Shown piece by piece: positions 7,837-15,662 of a DNA stretch of 44,732 nucleotides (its first letter is position 1; every line of letters begins with the position of its first letter). Source of the DNA: Candidatus Doudnabacteria bacterium (GTDB lineage Bacteria > Patescibacteriota > Doudnabacteria > UBA920); assembly GCA_020850635.1 (NCBI GenBank), contig JADZEH010000022.1:1-44732 (forward strand), written 5' to 3'. The notes beneath the pieces were generated by a model that did not search any database, was not told the DNA's origin, and was given only the letters and a program-made list of their open reading frames with translations. The position numbers were made by a program, and so were the translations under genes.

Positions 7837-8302
7837 ATAATTTGCGAATTGTAGTGCGACGACTGCTTCCATCACCAGTGCTCTCACTTATCATTTCTGG
7901 GAAATTTTCTTGGATATAAGCGTGGACCAAACGACGTTCATAATTTGGCATGGGCTCTAAGGTAACAGCTTGGCCAGTATTTTTTACTTTCTCCGCAGCA
8001 TGCTTCGCCATTTCTTTTATAAACCAAATCCGCTTTTGGCGATAGTCATCAACGTCAATTGAGAAGTGCGGAACGTTACCATAACTTAATTTTTTTACGG
8101 CCATCTGCTGGACCAACAACTGTAAAGCATGGAGATTACTACCTTGTCGACCAATTAAACTCTGGGTGTCAGTTGTGTGTAAATTAAACACCAAACCCGA
8201 AACTTCTGACTCTTCAACTTCAACACGAACCTCGATCTCCATCTGTTTAACGAGTGAGGTAATTATGTCTTTGATTGTTTCAATAGCTTCGTGCTTGTCC
8301 AT
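7835..8302 (-). CDS. KhpB/Jag RNA-binding protein (KH-R3H)
   Basis: This 155-aa protein has a KH domain with the loop IGRQGSNLHALQ (about residues 50-62) and a C-terminal R3H domain (PMPNYERRLVHAYIQENFP). KhpB/Jag proteins bind RNA and affect cell division and elongation in Gram-positive bacteria. The N-terminal Jag-N domain of longer homologues is absent. It starts 9 bases after yidC in the leftward rpmH-rnpA-yidD-yidC-jag cluster, the classical origin-side gene order. Confidence 0.92.
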   Translation of the reverse strand: MDKHEAIETIKDIITSLVKQMEIEVRVEVEESEVSGLVFNLHTTDTQSLIGRQGSNLHALQLLVQQMAVKKLSYGNVPHFSIDVDDYRQKRIWFIKEMAKHAAEKVKNTGQAVTLEPMPNYERRLVHAYIQENFPEMISESTGDGSSRRTTIRKL

Positions 8303-8311
8303 AATTTTGAA

Positions 8312-9034
8312 TTATTTGATAGCAACAATCTTGGCTTCATCCTTCTTTGACTGCCAAATTATAAAATACTGCTGACCGATGGCAAACAAAGTTGTGACTG
8401 CCCAATACAACGGCAAACCTGCAGGTAAACGCCAAGCAATGAAAATCGACAACAAAGGTAAGACGTAAGTGGTCTGGATGGCCATAGCAGCCGCTGTAGC
8501 GTCAGAAGATTTCACTTTTGGAGCCATCATGCGTGATTGCCAGAATTGAAGCGCTCCAGCCAAAATCGCTAACACAATATTTGGCTGTGAAAGGTCTAAG
8601 AAATTTAAGAAAGTTGGATCGAGAAATTCTGGTCGGGCCACAAACGTGTACAACCCATCTAAATTACCGTGCAAAGCTTTTGAAAAAACTTGGTACAACG
8701 CAATTAAAATTGGTAGCTGAATCAAAAGCGGCAAACAAGATGACAATGGATTGATCTGATGCTCTTTATACAAATCCATCATGGCCTTAGCTTGGCCTTC
8801 TTTATCATTCTTATGTTTCTCACGAAGCTCATTTAACTTTGGTTGAAGCGAACTCATCTTCTGCTGGCTCTTGAGCGACTTGTGCATAGACGGCGCTAAA
8901 ATCAACCGAATGATTATCGTCAATAAAATAATAACCAAACCAATATCATGCCCTGGGATGATATTGTAAAAGTAAATTAAGAGGTTAAGTAACGGTCGGT
9001 AAATAACTTCGCTGTAGATGTCTAAAAGAAACAT
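8312..9034 (-). CDS. yidC: Membrane protein insertase YidC/Oxa1
   Basis: This 240-aa YidC/Oxa1 protein inserts proteins into the cytoplasmic membrane. Five hydrophobic segments are visible, and the conserved Arg of the hydrophilic groove lies in IIIRLILAP. A charged cytoplasmic hairpin follows (HKSLKSQQKMSSLQPKLNEL). It has the short form without the large periplasmic domain found in Gram-negative YidC. Gaps to yidD and jag are 5 and 9 bases, so they form one operon. No lipoprotein signal is visible, unlike many Firmicute homologues. Confidence 0.95.
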   Translation of the reverse strand: MFLLDIYSEVIYRPLLNLLIYFYNIIPGHDIGLVIILLTIIIRLILAPSMHKSLKSQQKMSSLQPKLNELREKHKNDKEGQAKAMMDLYKEHQINPLSSCLPLLIQLPILIALYQVFSKALHGNLDGLYTFVARPEFLDPTFLNFLDLSQPNIVLAILAGALQFWQSRMMAPKVKSSDATAAAMAIQTTYVLPLLSIFIAWRLPAGLPLYWAVTTLFAIGQQYFIIWQSKKDEAKIVAIK

Positions 9035-9039
9035 AAATT

Positions 9040-9291
9040 TTATTCTGCTTTTTTATTAAGATTAACTAAATCAATAGAAGGTTTGGTCCACGGATTACAC
9101 CGCAAGACTCTGAGAAGTCCTTTATACGAACCTTTTATGGTGCCGTACTCTAACACAGACTCTTTAGCGTATTCACTGCAGGTTGGATAGAAATGACAGA
9201 ACCCATAAGGGTACTTTGCTTTCAACCAACTGTGATCAGGAGACAGAGTCTTTTGATATAGAGTTATTAAACTAATGATGATATATCTCAT
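9040..9291 (-). CDS. yidD: Membrane protein insertion efficiency factor YidD
   Basis: The 83-aa product has the family core CHFYPTCSEYAKES and RVLRCNPWTKPSIDLV with its conserved cysteines. An N-terminal amphipathic stretch (IIISLITLYQKTLSPD) should attach it to the membrane. It assists YidC-dependent insertion and sits in its usual place between rnpA and yidC, one base from the rnpA stop and five from yidC. Confidence 0.95.
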   Translation of the reverse strand: MRYIIISLITLYQKTLSPDHSWLKAKYPYGFCHFYPTCSEYAKESVLEYGTIKGSYKGLLRVLRCNPWTKPSIDLVNLNKKAE

Positions 9292-9292
9292 A

Positions 9293-9634
9293 CTATTTAT
9301 TAACTACTTTGATTTTTTGCAAAAAAGACAGAAACTGCTGAGCGATCTCCTTGTTCTCAAGTTTCGTGATTGATGCTTTAACAATAACAACATAATCACC
9401 AGATCTCAAATTTTTTATCTGACTACGAACAGTTTCTCGAAGAACACGTCGTACTCTATTTCTCTCAACTGCGCGTTTGGAGATTTTTGTAGAAACTACA
9501 AAAGCCACGCGAGGCGCAACATTAGGCTTAAACAAAGCTTTAAGCACAAAAAGTTGAGAAAAAAAACGCCGCCCATGCGTTGTTACTGCGTTAATTTCAG
9601 TAGTTTTAGCGAGGCGGTGTTTAGTAGATAGCAT
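9293..9634 (-). CDS. rnpA: Ribonuclease P protein component
   Basis: This 113-aa basic protein is the protein subunit of RNase P, which trims the 5' leaders of precursor tRNAs. The family signature KISKRAVERNRVRRVLRE is present, with aromatic residues of the cleft upstream (RRFFSQLFVL). It starts 7 bases after rpmH, the typical rpmH-rnpA arrangement. The RNase P RNA gene is not recognisable in this window. Confidence 0.93.
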   Translation of the reverse strand: MLSTKHRLAKTTEINAVTTHGRRFFSQLFVLKALFKPNVAPRVAFVVSTKISKRAVERNRVRRVLRETVRSQIKNLRSGDYVVIVKASITKLENKEIAQQFLSFLQKIKVVNK

Positions 9635-9641
9635 GGGTGGT

Positions 9642-9776
9642 TTATACGGTTAAACGCTTACGTCCTTTTTGGCGGCGACTTGCCAAGACATTACGACCTG
9701 ATTTGGTCTGCATACGTTTTCGGAAACCATGTACGCGCTTTCGACGGCGGACTTTCGGCTGATAGGTTCTTTTCAT
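9642..9776 (-). CDS. rpmH: 50S ribosomal protein L34
   Basis: The 44-aa product starts [18 protein letters not shown] and ends KGRKRLTV, an unmistakable L34. It is the first gene of the leftward cluster beside the origin. AAGGA precedes the ATG by about 7 bases, so unlike most core genes here it has a modest SD. Its promoter is at 9810-9838. Confidence 0.97.
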   Translation of the reverse strand: MKRTYQPKVRRRKRVHGFRKRMQTKSGRNVLASRRQKGRKRLTV

Positions 9777-9809
9777 GAGGATATCCTTGGTAAATTCAAA
9801 TCTTGCATA

Positions 9810-9838
9810 ATTATAATGAAATAAAACAATTTGGTCAA
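9810..9838 (-). promoter_or_regulatory. rpmH operon promoter
   Basis: Reading leftward, TTGACC (9833-9838), a 17-bp spacer and TATAAT (9810-9815), about 33 bases before the rpmH ATG. Confidence 0.8.
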
Positions 9839-9976
9839 TACTGATTTACTTATCCACCCAACTTGATTTTGTTTAAAGCCATTTTTAGGGGGTTGGGGAC
9901 TAATACGCACATCTTGTACACACCTTATTAACAGGGTAAGAGTAATTTGGCTTAAATAAGGGATAATACTCTCTCG

Positions 9977-10005
9977 TTTACATGTTGATAACTGGCTGGT
10001 ACAAT
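9977..10005 (+). promoter_or_regulatory. dnaA promoter with embedded DnaA boxes
   Basis: TTTACA (9977-9982), a 17-bp spacer and TACAAT (10000-10005), with start near 10012 and a leader of about 75 nt. A box-like 9-mer (9983-9991) lies inside the spacer and another (10023-10031) in the leader, so DnaA probably represses its own gene. Confidence 0.65.
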
Positions 10006-10087
10006 TCAAATTGATATATAAGTTATCCCCAGAAACCGATAAAAATACCAAGAAAAAAGGCCATTTTAGCTCAATTAAACACAGTCC

Positions 10088-11464
10088 ATGAATAATCAAC
10101 AGCTCTGGCAAGCCATATTAGGAAACCTTGAAGTGAGTTTAAGCAAAGCGAACTTTAATACCTGGTTTAAAAACACTGGGATTGTTGAAAAAGGCCCAGA
10201 TTTTATCATAATAGGAGTCCCAAGTACTTTTTCAAAAGACTGGATCTCTCGTAAATACCAAACCGACATTTTAAAAGTCTTAAAATCAATCTCTCCAGAA
10301 ATTCGTGAAATCAAATATCAAGTTGGGACTCAAAAACCAGTACCAGTTGTAAAAAACAGTATCTCCCAAGCCACGGTTCAGAGCCTTTCTGCAAGCGCCC
10401 CAGTCTACAACAACCCCGCTCCAACTACCCAAAACGCCTCTTTCCCCAACTTAAACCCAAAATATGTTTTTGATACTTTCGTAATTGGTAAACATAACGA
10501 ACTTGCACATGCAGCTAGTGTTGCGGTTTCTAAAAACCCCGGCTCCCAATACAATCCACTATTCATTTACGGTGATGTTGGACTTGGAAAAACTCATTTA
10601 ATGCACGCGGTAGGGAATAAGCTCCTCCAAGATCGCAGTGGAGCTAAAGTGTTGTACGTTACCAGTGAAAAATTTACCAATGACTACATTCAAGCCATTG
10701 GAAGTAAGCGTATGGATGAGTTTAAAAAACTCTACCGCACTGTCGACATGCTGTTAATCGACGATATTCAGTTCATCGCTGGTAAAGAAGGGACCCAAGA
10801 AGAGTTTTTCCACACTTTCAACGAACTTCGAGACAAGGGTAAGCAAATCATTATGACGGCGGATCGTCTTCCTAAAGATATTCCAGCGATTGAGCATCGT
10901 TTAATCTCTCGTTTCGAGTGGGGGATGGTCGCAGATATTCAAGCACCTGACTTTGAAACAAGATTAGCTATCTTACAAACCAAAGTTGCAAAAAAAGGTG
11001 TCTCAATTAGTGATGAGATTGTTTATTTCATCGCCGAAAACATTAGTAGCAACATTCGTGAACTAGAAGGCGCTTTAAACCGGCTTTTGGTTTATCAGCA
11101 AATGGAACACAAGAGCTTAACCCTAGACCAGGCTCGAAAAATTTTGGGGACAATGATTACCCAAAAGAAAAAAGTAACGACTTTAAAGAAGATCGCTATG
11201 TCAGTTGCCGAATTCTACAACATTACTGTTGAAGATTTAATAAAACAATCGAGACGAAAAGAGTATGTAAAGCCGCGTCAGATTGCTATGTATGTGTCGA
11301 GAAAAGAACTAGGTAGTTCGTTCCCAACCATCGGTGAATTCTATGGCGGCAGAGACCACACTACAGTTATGCACGGTGTTGAAAAGATCGAAAAGCTTAT
11401 GGTTCAAACCGATAGCCTTAAACAAGAAGTGGATTTAATCCTGGATAAGCTGTATATAACCTAG
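10088..11464 (+). CDS. dnaA: Chromosomal replication initiator DnaA
   Basis: This 458-aa initiator opens the origin in its ATP form. Domain I is N-terminal (LWQAILGNLEVSLSKANFNTWF), followed by a low-complexity linker at about residues 85-120. The AAA+ domain has Walker A GDVGLGKTHL and Walker B LLIDDIQFIAGKEGTQEEFF. The C-terminal domain IV has the box-binding signature GGRDHTTVMHGVEKIE. There is no clear SD. Its position between rpmH and dnaN is classical. Confidence 0.97.
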   Translation: MNNQQLWQAILGNLEVSLSKANFNTWFKNTGIVEKGPDFIIIGVPSTFSKDWISRKYQTDILKVLKSISPEIREIKYQVGTQKPVPVVKNSISQATVQSLSASAPVYNNPAPTTQNASFPNLNPKYVFDTFVIGKHNELAHAASVAVSKNPGSQYNPLFIYGDVGLGKTHLMHAVGNKLLQDRSGAKVLYVTSEKFTNDYIQAIGSKRMDEFKKLYRTVDMLLIDDIQFIAGKEGTQEEFFHTFNELRDKGKQIIMTADRLPKDIPAIEHRLISRFEWGMVADIQAPDFETRLAILQTKVAKKGVSISDEIVYFIAENISSNIRELEGALNRLLVYQQMEHKSLTLDQARKILGTMITQKKKVTTLKKIAMSVAEFYNITVEDLIKQSRRKEYVKPRQIAMYVSRKELGSSFPTIGEFYGGRDHTTVMHGVEKIEKLMVQTDSLKQEVDLILDKLYIT

Positions 11465-11700
11465 GGGAAACTCACTGATAAGTCTCTGATAACCCACGGA
11501 AAAAACTGGACAAGTTGTGTATTAAAAAAATAATCATTCTTAACAACAAAAACTATCCACCGCTTACCACCACGACTGCCCACACTCTATACACACAAAC
11601 AACACCGATAAAGTTTAATAGCCATTAGTTGTTCAGAGAGTTGTCCGCTTATCCACCACCCTTACTACTGTTACTAATTTTATTTATATCTAATATAACT
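11465..11700. other. dnaA-dnaN gap with DnaA-box-like sites
   Basis: This 236-bp gap contains TTATCCACC (11649-11657), CTATCCACC (11553-11561) and several near-matches, plus an AT-rich run at 11521-11545. It could be part of the origin. A weak promoter, TTACTA (11662-11667) then 17 bp then TATATC (11685-11690), could drive dnaN with a leader of about 4 nt. Confidence 0.5.
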
Positions 11701-12795
11701 ATGAAGATAATCTGTACCCAAGAAAATTTAAAAAACGGTTTAGGAATTGCCGGTAGGATTATCGGAAACACTAACACGTTACCAATCTTGAACAACGTTC
11801 TTCTGAAAACCGATAACGGTTTGTTGTACATCACAAGTACAAACCTAGAGATTGGATTGCGTACCCAAGTCCGATGCAAAGTTGAAGAACCAGGAGAAGT
11901 TTGTTTACCAGCAAAAATAATCTCTGAGCTCATTGGCGCCCTTCCTTCTGGAAACATCGAACTCGAAACAACAGAAACCGGTGTTGAGATTAAAGCAGAA
12001 AATTACAAAACCAAGATTCACAGCTTGCCAGCTGACGAATTTCCAAATATTCCCAAGATTGAACGAAAGCAAGTGCTACAGCTTGGAGCCCAAGAATTTA
12101 AAAAAGCTATTGAGTCGGTTATCTTCGCTGCTTCAAGTAATGAAACCCAACCAGAAATCTCGGGAATGTTATTAAGGGTTAGTCCAGAAGGTTTAAGGTT
12201 TGTAGCTACCGACCGATATCGTCTTGCTGAGAAGATTATGCCAGTCACAACAGAAGATTCTCGAGATGTAATTGTGCCTCATCGCACCGTTCAAGAAGCA
12301 GCGCGAATCATTGGCACTCAAACCGAAGACTTTGAACTCATTCTCACCGACACTCAACTCGCGATTATCTTAAACGAAACAGAGTTAATTAGCCGTTTGG
12401 TTGATGGCCAGTATCCACCATATCAGGAAATCATTCCAGACAGCGCTCCAACAACCTTAACTCTAAAAACCAGTGAACTTCTCAATGCTTTAAAGACTAG
12501 CGGCATCTTTTCCAGGTCAAACAACAGCGTAGCCATGGAATTTGATTCCGGGACTAACCAAGTTAAAATTTCAGCATCATCACACGATCTAGGAGAAAGC
12601 ACAATTACTGTTTCGGGGGAGGTTAAAGGAGACTCAGGAATTATTTTACTTAATCACCGATATGTCATTGAGGCACTTCAAACTATCGATGATGATACGA
12701 TTACCGTGAAAGTCATTAATGATAGCGCACCGGTCATTTTTACGCCTCAGGCGGCCATTGGGTATCTCTACCTGGTGATGCCAATTAAGAACTAA
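11701..12795 (+). CDS. dnaN: DNA polymerase III beta sliding clamp
   Basis: The 364-aa beta clamp encircles DNA and tethers polymerase III. The ATG at 11701 (MKIICTQENLKNGL) is chosen, because an upstream in-frame ATG at 11629 would add a hydrophobic tail not found in the family and would run through the DnaA boxes. Three clamp repeats can be followed, including FVATDRYRLAE and the usual C-terminal end YLVMPIKN in place of the common PMRL. recF follows after 5 bases. Confidence 0.95.
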   Translation: MKIICTQENLKNGLGIAGRIIGNTNTLPILNNVLLKTDNGLLYITSTNLEIGLRTQVRCKVEEPGEVCLPAKIISELIGALPSGNIELETTETGVEIKAENYKTKIHSLPADEFPNIPKIERKQVLQLGAQEFKKAIESVIFAASSNETQPEISGMLLRVSPEGLRFVATDRYRLAEKIMPVTTEDSRDVIVPHRTVQEAARIIGTQTEDFELILTDTQLAIILNETELISRLVDGQYPPYQEIIPDSAPTTLTLKTSELLNALKTSGIFSRSNNSVAMEFDSGTNQVKISASSHDLGESTITVSGEVKGDSGIILLNHRYVIEALQTIDDDTITVKVINDSAPVIFTPQAAIGYLYLVMPIKN

Positions 12796-12800
12796 GCCCT

Positions 12801-13892
12801 ATGAGAATCAAAAACATACAACTCAAGAACTTCCGTAATTACCCAGAGCTTAATTTGGACGTGACTAACGATATGGTTGTCCTCTCTGGACCCAACGCAG
12901 TGGGTAAAACTAACCTGCTCGAGTCGGTATACTTCATGTCTTTGTTTAAGTCGTTCCGCGACGATGCCGATTATATTTTTATGAAAGGCCAAACCGCGAC
13001 TGAAGTAAAGATGACGATTGATAAAAATGGAGAAGAACACGAAATTGAAGTTTATTTGGAGTTCCGCGACAAGATTTATGCCAACTTTAAAATTGATGGG
13101 GTAAAGAAGAAGCGTAAGGAAGCTCAGAACTTTGTCCAAGTCGTAATTTTTGATCCAACCGATGTTGACCTCTTTACCAAAACACCAGAAGCTCGACGTA
13201 AGTATCTAAACATGGTCTTGTCTCAAAAGAGCACGGACTATCTTGATTGGCTGTCTCAGTACAAACGGATTTTGTTTCAGAAGAATAAACTTCTTCAAGA
13301 TATTCGAGCAGGTAAATCTAATGGTGAGGGTTTGGAAGAGTGGAATAATCAATTAGTTGATATTGGTTCAGAAATTATTTTTGCCCGTCGTGGGTTTGTA
13401 AACTTTTTAAACCAAACAATCTCTGAAGTTTATACAGCAATCTCGCAATTTCATCGTCCGGTGGAAGTTTTCTATGAAAGCATTCCGGGGGACACCTTAG
13501 AAGAAGTGAAACAGAATTTTACCGAACAACTTGCTGAGCAGGCGTCTCGCGAACGGATGATTTCTTCCAGTTTAGTTGGCCCTCACCGCGATGATTTCTG
13601 TTTGAAGAGCGAAGGCTTGCTCTTGCCACCGTTTTCTTCTCGTGGTGAACGCCGCAGTCAGATTTTAGCTTTGAAAATCCTAGAATTAGAGTTTTTAAGT
13701 ACTGATGGCGACAAACCAATCCTTCTACTCGATGACGTTTTGTCTGAACTAGATGATACTCGCCGAACTTTCTTGCTCCGCTATCTTTATGGAAAGTTCC
13801 AGACCTTAATTACTTCTACTCATCCGCTGGAAATGGCTGGCCAGCATGTGACATTAAGCCCCTCGACTCAAGACGAAGAAGTGGCTTCCTAA
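12801..13892 (+). CDS. recF: RecF recombination/repair ATPase
   Basis: This 363-aa SMC-like ATPase loads RecA at gaps with RecO and RecR. Walker A is GPNAVGKTNLLE (about residues 30-41), an ABC signature-like stretch lies at FSSRGERRSQILALK, and Walker B is PILLLDDVLSELDDTRR. It follows dnaN by 5 bases, as in many bacteria, but gyrB does not follow. A perfect DnaA box and a terminator lie just after the stop. Confidence 0.95.
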   Translation: MRIKNIQLKNFRNYPELNLDVTNDMVVLSGPNAVGKTNLLESVYFMSLFKSFRDDADYIFMKGQTATEVKMTIDKNGEEHEIEVYLEFRDKIYANFKIDGVKKKRKEAQNFVQVVIFDPTDVDLFTKTPEARRKYLNMVLSQKSTDYLDWLSQYKRILFQKNKLLQDIRAGKSNGEGLEEWNNQLVDIGSEIIFARRGFVNFLNQTISEVYTAISQFHRPVEVFYESIPGDTLEEVKQNFTEQLAEQASRERMISSSLVGPHRDDFCLKSEGLLLPPFSSRGERRSQILALKILELEFLSTDGDKPILLLDDVLSELDDTRRTFLLRYLYGKFQTLITSTHPLEMAGQHVTLSPSTQDEEVAS

Positions 13893-13898
13893 ATTCTA

Positions 13899-13907
13899 TT
13901 ATCCACA
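13899..13907 (+). promoter_or_regulatory. Perfect DnaA box
   Basis: TTATCCACA matches the consensus DnaA box exactly. It lies 7 bases after the recF stop and overlaps the left arm of the recF terminator. It could be a DnaA titration or regulatory site. Confidence 0.6.
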
Positions 13908-13934
13908 CCCTCATTGCCTCAGTGGGGGTGTTTT
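13905..13934 (+). terminator. Terminator after recF
   Basis: Arms acaccctca (13905-13913) and tgggggtgt (13923-13931), with one or two G-T pairs, are followed by TTT. It closes the dnaA-dnaN-recF cluster. Confidence 0.65.
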
Positions 13935-13996
13935 GTTATGCTTTAAGTAGTTACAAAAAAGCGTATGAATCTTACTTCGAGAGGGGGTGAAAAAAC

Positions 13997-14392
13997 TTGA
14001 ATTCACGACAATTTCTTTTGATTGGCGGTGTTGTCCTTCTTCTCGTTGCCATTCTCGGTTTCGTCGGTATTACTGGTCCTACTGCAGCAGATAGTATCTT
14101 TGGTGCAGGTTGGTTCTTTGATAACGGTGAAAACTGGGCTCACTTAGTTCTTGGTGTTGTTGCTTTGATTGCAGCTTATACGTTGCCAGCAAACTTACAG
14201 CGTCCATTAGTTATGGTACTAGGTGTAGTTGGTATCTTAGTTGGCTTGTACAGCTTAGTCATTAGCGAATCTTTCCTTGGTTCTGCATTACAGAATCCTG
14301 CTGATACGATTCTTCATTTGGCTGTTGGTGCTTGGGCTCTCTGGGCTTCATGGCGCAAAGATGCTATGCCAGTCGCTACTCAGTCAGTATAG
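13997..14392 (+). CDS. Small four-helix membrane protein (DUF4383-like)
   Basis: This 131-aa hydrophobic protein has about four membrane segments: residues 6-26, 48-63, 68-88 and 103-117. The WAHLVLGVVALIAA and ILHLAVGAWAL stretches resemble DUF4383-type integral membrane proteins; the assignment is by eye. TTG is taken as start, because GGGGGTGA lies about 7 bases before it and no ATG is suitably placed. Function is unknown. It forms its own unit, closed by a strong terminator. Confidence 0.7.
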   Translation: MNSRQFLLIGGVVLLLVAILGFVGITGPTAADSIFGAGWFFDNGENWAHLVLGVVALIAAYTLPANLQRPLVMVLGVVGILVGLYSLVISESFLGSALQNPADTILHLAVGAWALWASWRKDAMPVATQSV

Positions 14393-14402
14393 TTCTATAG
14401 AT

Positions 14403-14433
14403 AAAACACCTCGCTTATTAGCGAGGTGTTTTT
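14403..14433 (+). terminator. Terminator
   Basis: A perfect 12-bp stem, aaaacacctcgc (14403-14414) with gcgaggtgtttt (14421-14432), then T and G. It ends the 13997-14392 unit. Confidence 0.9.
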
Positions 14434-14458
14434 GTATCAAGGAGATTTTATTTTGTCT

Positions 14459-14557
14459 TTGAAGTCACAATTTGTGACTTCAAGATTCTCATCTCTAAGA
14501 TTCCATATTGGAATCTTAAGTTCCTCATCTTTATGGTCACAGTTTGTGACCTTAAAG
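14459..14557. repeat. Three successive palindromes upstream of the ORF6N gene
   Basis: Palindrome 1 (14459-14483) has perfect 12-bp arms around one base, core GTCACAATTTGTGAC. Palindrome 2 (14496-14518) has 10-bp arms of unrelated sequence (taagattcca/tggaatctta). Palindrome 3 (14529-14557) has 13-bp arms with one mismatch, core GTCACAGTTTGTGAC. Cores 1 and 3 match the palindrome inside the following gene (14860-14890). The stretch is also an open frame from a TTG after aaggag (14438-14443) to TAA at 14570-14572, in which the cores read SQFVTS and SQFVTLK, close to the SQIVTLK of the ORF6N protein. Confidence 0.8.
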
Positions 14558-14634
14558 GCCGAGCCTGGATAACGTTAAGAATATTTTAGGAAAAGTTTAA
14601 AGGTTCTTGAACTGGCTAGGGGTAGTATAAAAAT

Positions 14635-15177
14635 ATGACTACATCAAAAGAAGTTAATAGTGAAGCAGGACTGCCAGTGGAGTTCATTGCCCATCGGATT
14701 TATATAATTCGTGACCAAAAAGTGATGCTAGATAGTGATTTAGCAGGATTATATGAAGTTTCGACAAAAGTCCTGAATCAGAGCGTGAGACGTAATACCG
14801 AGAGATTTCCTAGTGATTTTATGTTTCAATTAAATAGCAAAGAAATAGATGATGTTTTATCTTCAAGGTCACAAATTGTGACCTTGAAGAGAGGTTCTAA
14901 TGTTAAATATGCGCCATTGGCATTCACAGAACAAGGTATCGCTATGCTTTCGAGTGTCCTTCGAAGTGATAGAGCGGTGCAAGTGAATATCGCTATCATG
15001 CGTGCGTTTGTGCAGTTGAGAAAAGCCTTAGTCAGCCACGCCGACCTTAACGAAGCGCTGAGTGATATCAAAAAAGACTACGGCGGAAAATTTGCAGTAG
15101 TCTTTAAAGCTTTAGATAAATTGTTTGAGAAACCTGAACCAAAGAAAAATAAGATTGGTTTTAAGGAAAAAGATTAG
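14635..15177 (+). CDS. ORF6N-domain DNA-binding protein
   Basis: The 180-aa protein has an ORF6N domain at about residues 15-125: VEFIAHRIYIIRDQKVMLDSDLAGLYEV, NTERFPSDFMFQL, and YAPLAFTEQGIAMLSSVLRS. A charged C-terminal helix follows. ORF6N is found in phage and mobile-element proteins and is thought to bind DNA; no enzyme activity is implied. There is no SD; TATAAA lies close to the ATG. Codons 76-85 contain a perfect 31-nt palindrome related to two palindromes upstream, so autoregulation or element insertion is possible. Its end overlaps the stop region of the convergent gene at 15174. Confidence 0.9.
   Translation: MTTSKEVNSEAGLPVEFIAHRIYIIRDQKVMLDSDLAGLYEVSTKVLNQSVRRNTERFPSDFMFQLNSKEIDDVLSSRSQIVTLKRGSNVKYAPLAFTEQGIAMLSSVLRSDRAVQVNIAIMRAFVQLRKALVSHADLNEALSDIKKDYGGKFAVVFKALDKLFEKPEPKKNKIGFKEKD
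14860..14890. repeat. 31-nt palindrome inside the ORF6N coding sequence
   Basis: Perfect 15-bp arms surround one central base (14875); the core is GTCACAAATTGTGAC. In frame it encodes SSRSQIVTLK. It shares its core with the palindromes at 14459-14483 and 14529-14557. Confidence 0.9.
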
Positions 15178-15659
15178 CGTTGTTTTTTTTGAGCAGCGTA
15201 GTTGGCCAGGAGCCAAGAGCTGGATTGAATCTTGCCACCTTTTCCAACATTGAACACCATAGCGCACCTTATTTTCTTGCAAGTATTTATATCGGTGTAG
15301 AGTGAGGACGTGGGATCAGCTGCGTTCTTTTTGTTGCGATCACCCCCGTTGGCAAACACGTCTGGTTTAATTTTCGCAAGAGTGGCTGAGACGCTCATGT
15401 CCGATGCTTGTGGTTTATGGTTAGTCAGCACAACTTTGTCGACATCACGCAAAGCTTCCAAAACTTCTTTACGTTCCTTCTCGCTCATGAAAGGTTTACC
15501 TTTTTTCTTTTTGAGCCAATTGTCATTGTTGAGAATGACCACAAGTTTTGTGCCAAGTTTTTTAGCTTCATGAATAAGTCGGATGTGTCCTGGGTGGATA
15601 GGATCAAAGCCACCACTAACCGCTACTACAACTTCTTTTTTTTGTGTGACTTTTTTCAT
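15174..15659 (-). CDS. Cytidylyltransferase-family nucleotidyltransferase
   Basis: This 161-aa protein has the nucleotidyltransferase fold of the RfaE/TagD/CoaD class. GGFDPIHPGHIRLIHEAK near the N-terminus carries the HxGH nucleotide-binding motif. NNDNWLKKKKG and FANGGDRNKKN follow. The C-terminal ISSTxIR motif of the class is only loosely matched by IQSSSWLL. These enzymes transfer a nucleoside monophosphate to a phosphorylated sugar, alcohol or cofactor precursor; the substrate cannot be told. It is the last gene of the leftward tsaE operon and overlaps the convergent ORF6N stop by 4 bases. Confidence 0.8.
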   Translation of the reverse strand: MKKVTQKKEVVVAVSGGFDPIHPGHIRLIHEAKKLGTKLVVILNNDNWLKKKKGKPFMSEKERKEVLEALRDVDKVVLTNHKPQASDMSVSATLAKIKPDVFANGGDRNKKNAADPTSSLYTDINTCKKIRCAMVFNVGKGGKIQSSSWLLANYAAQKKQR

Positions 15660-15662
15660 AAA

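Larger units (their letters stand above)
9777..10087. other. Probable replication origin region (rpmH-dnaA gap)
   Basis: This 311-bp gap separates the diverging rpmH and dnaA genes, a frequent origin position. DnaA-box-like 9-mers are TTATCCACC (9850-9858), TTATTAACA (9925-9933), TTATCAACA on the minus strand (9983-9991) and TTATCCCCA (10023-10031). An AT-rich stretch lies at about 9801-9830. Together with similar 9-mers in the dnaA-dnaN gap and a perfect box after recF, this supports oriC here, but which side unwinds cannot be told. Confidence 0.65.

Noticed and set aside
11629-11700. Longer start for dnaN
   Set aside because: It would add a hydrophobic leader not found in beta clamps and translate across DnaA-box-like sites; the ATG at 11701 begins the normal family sequence.
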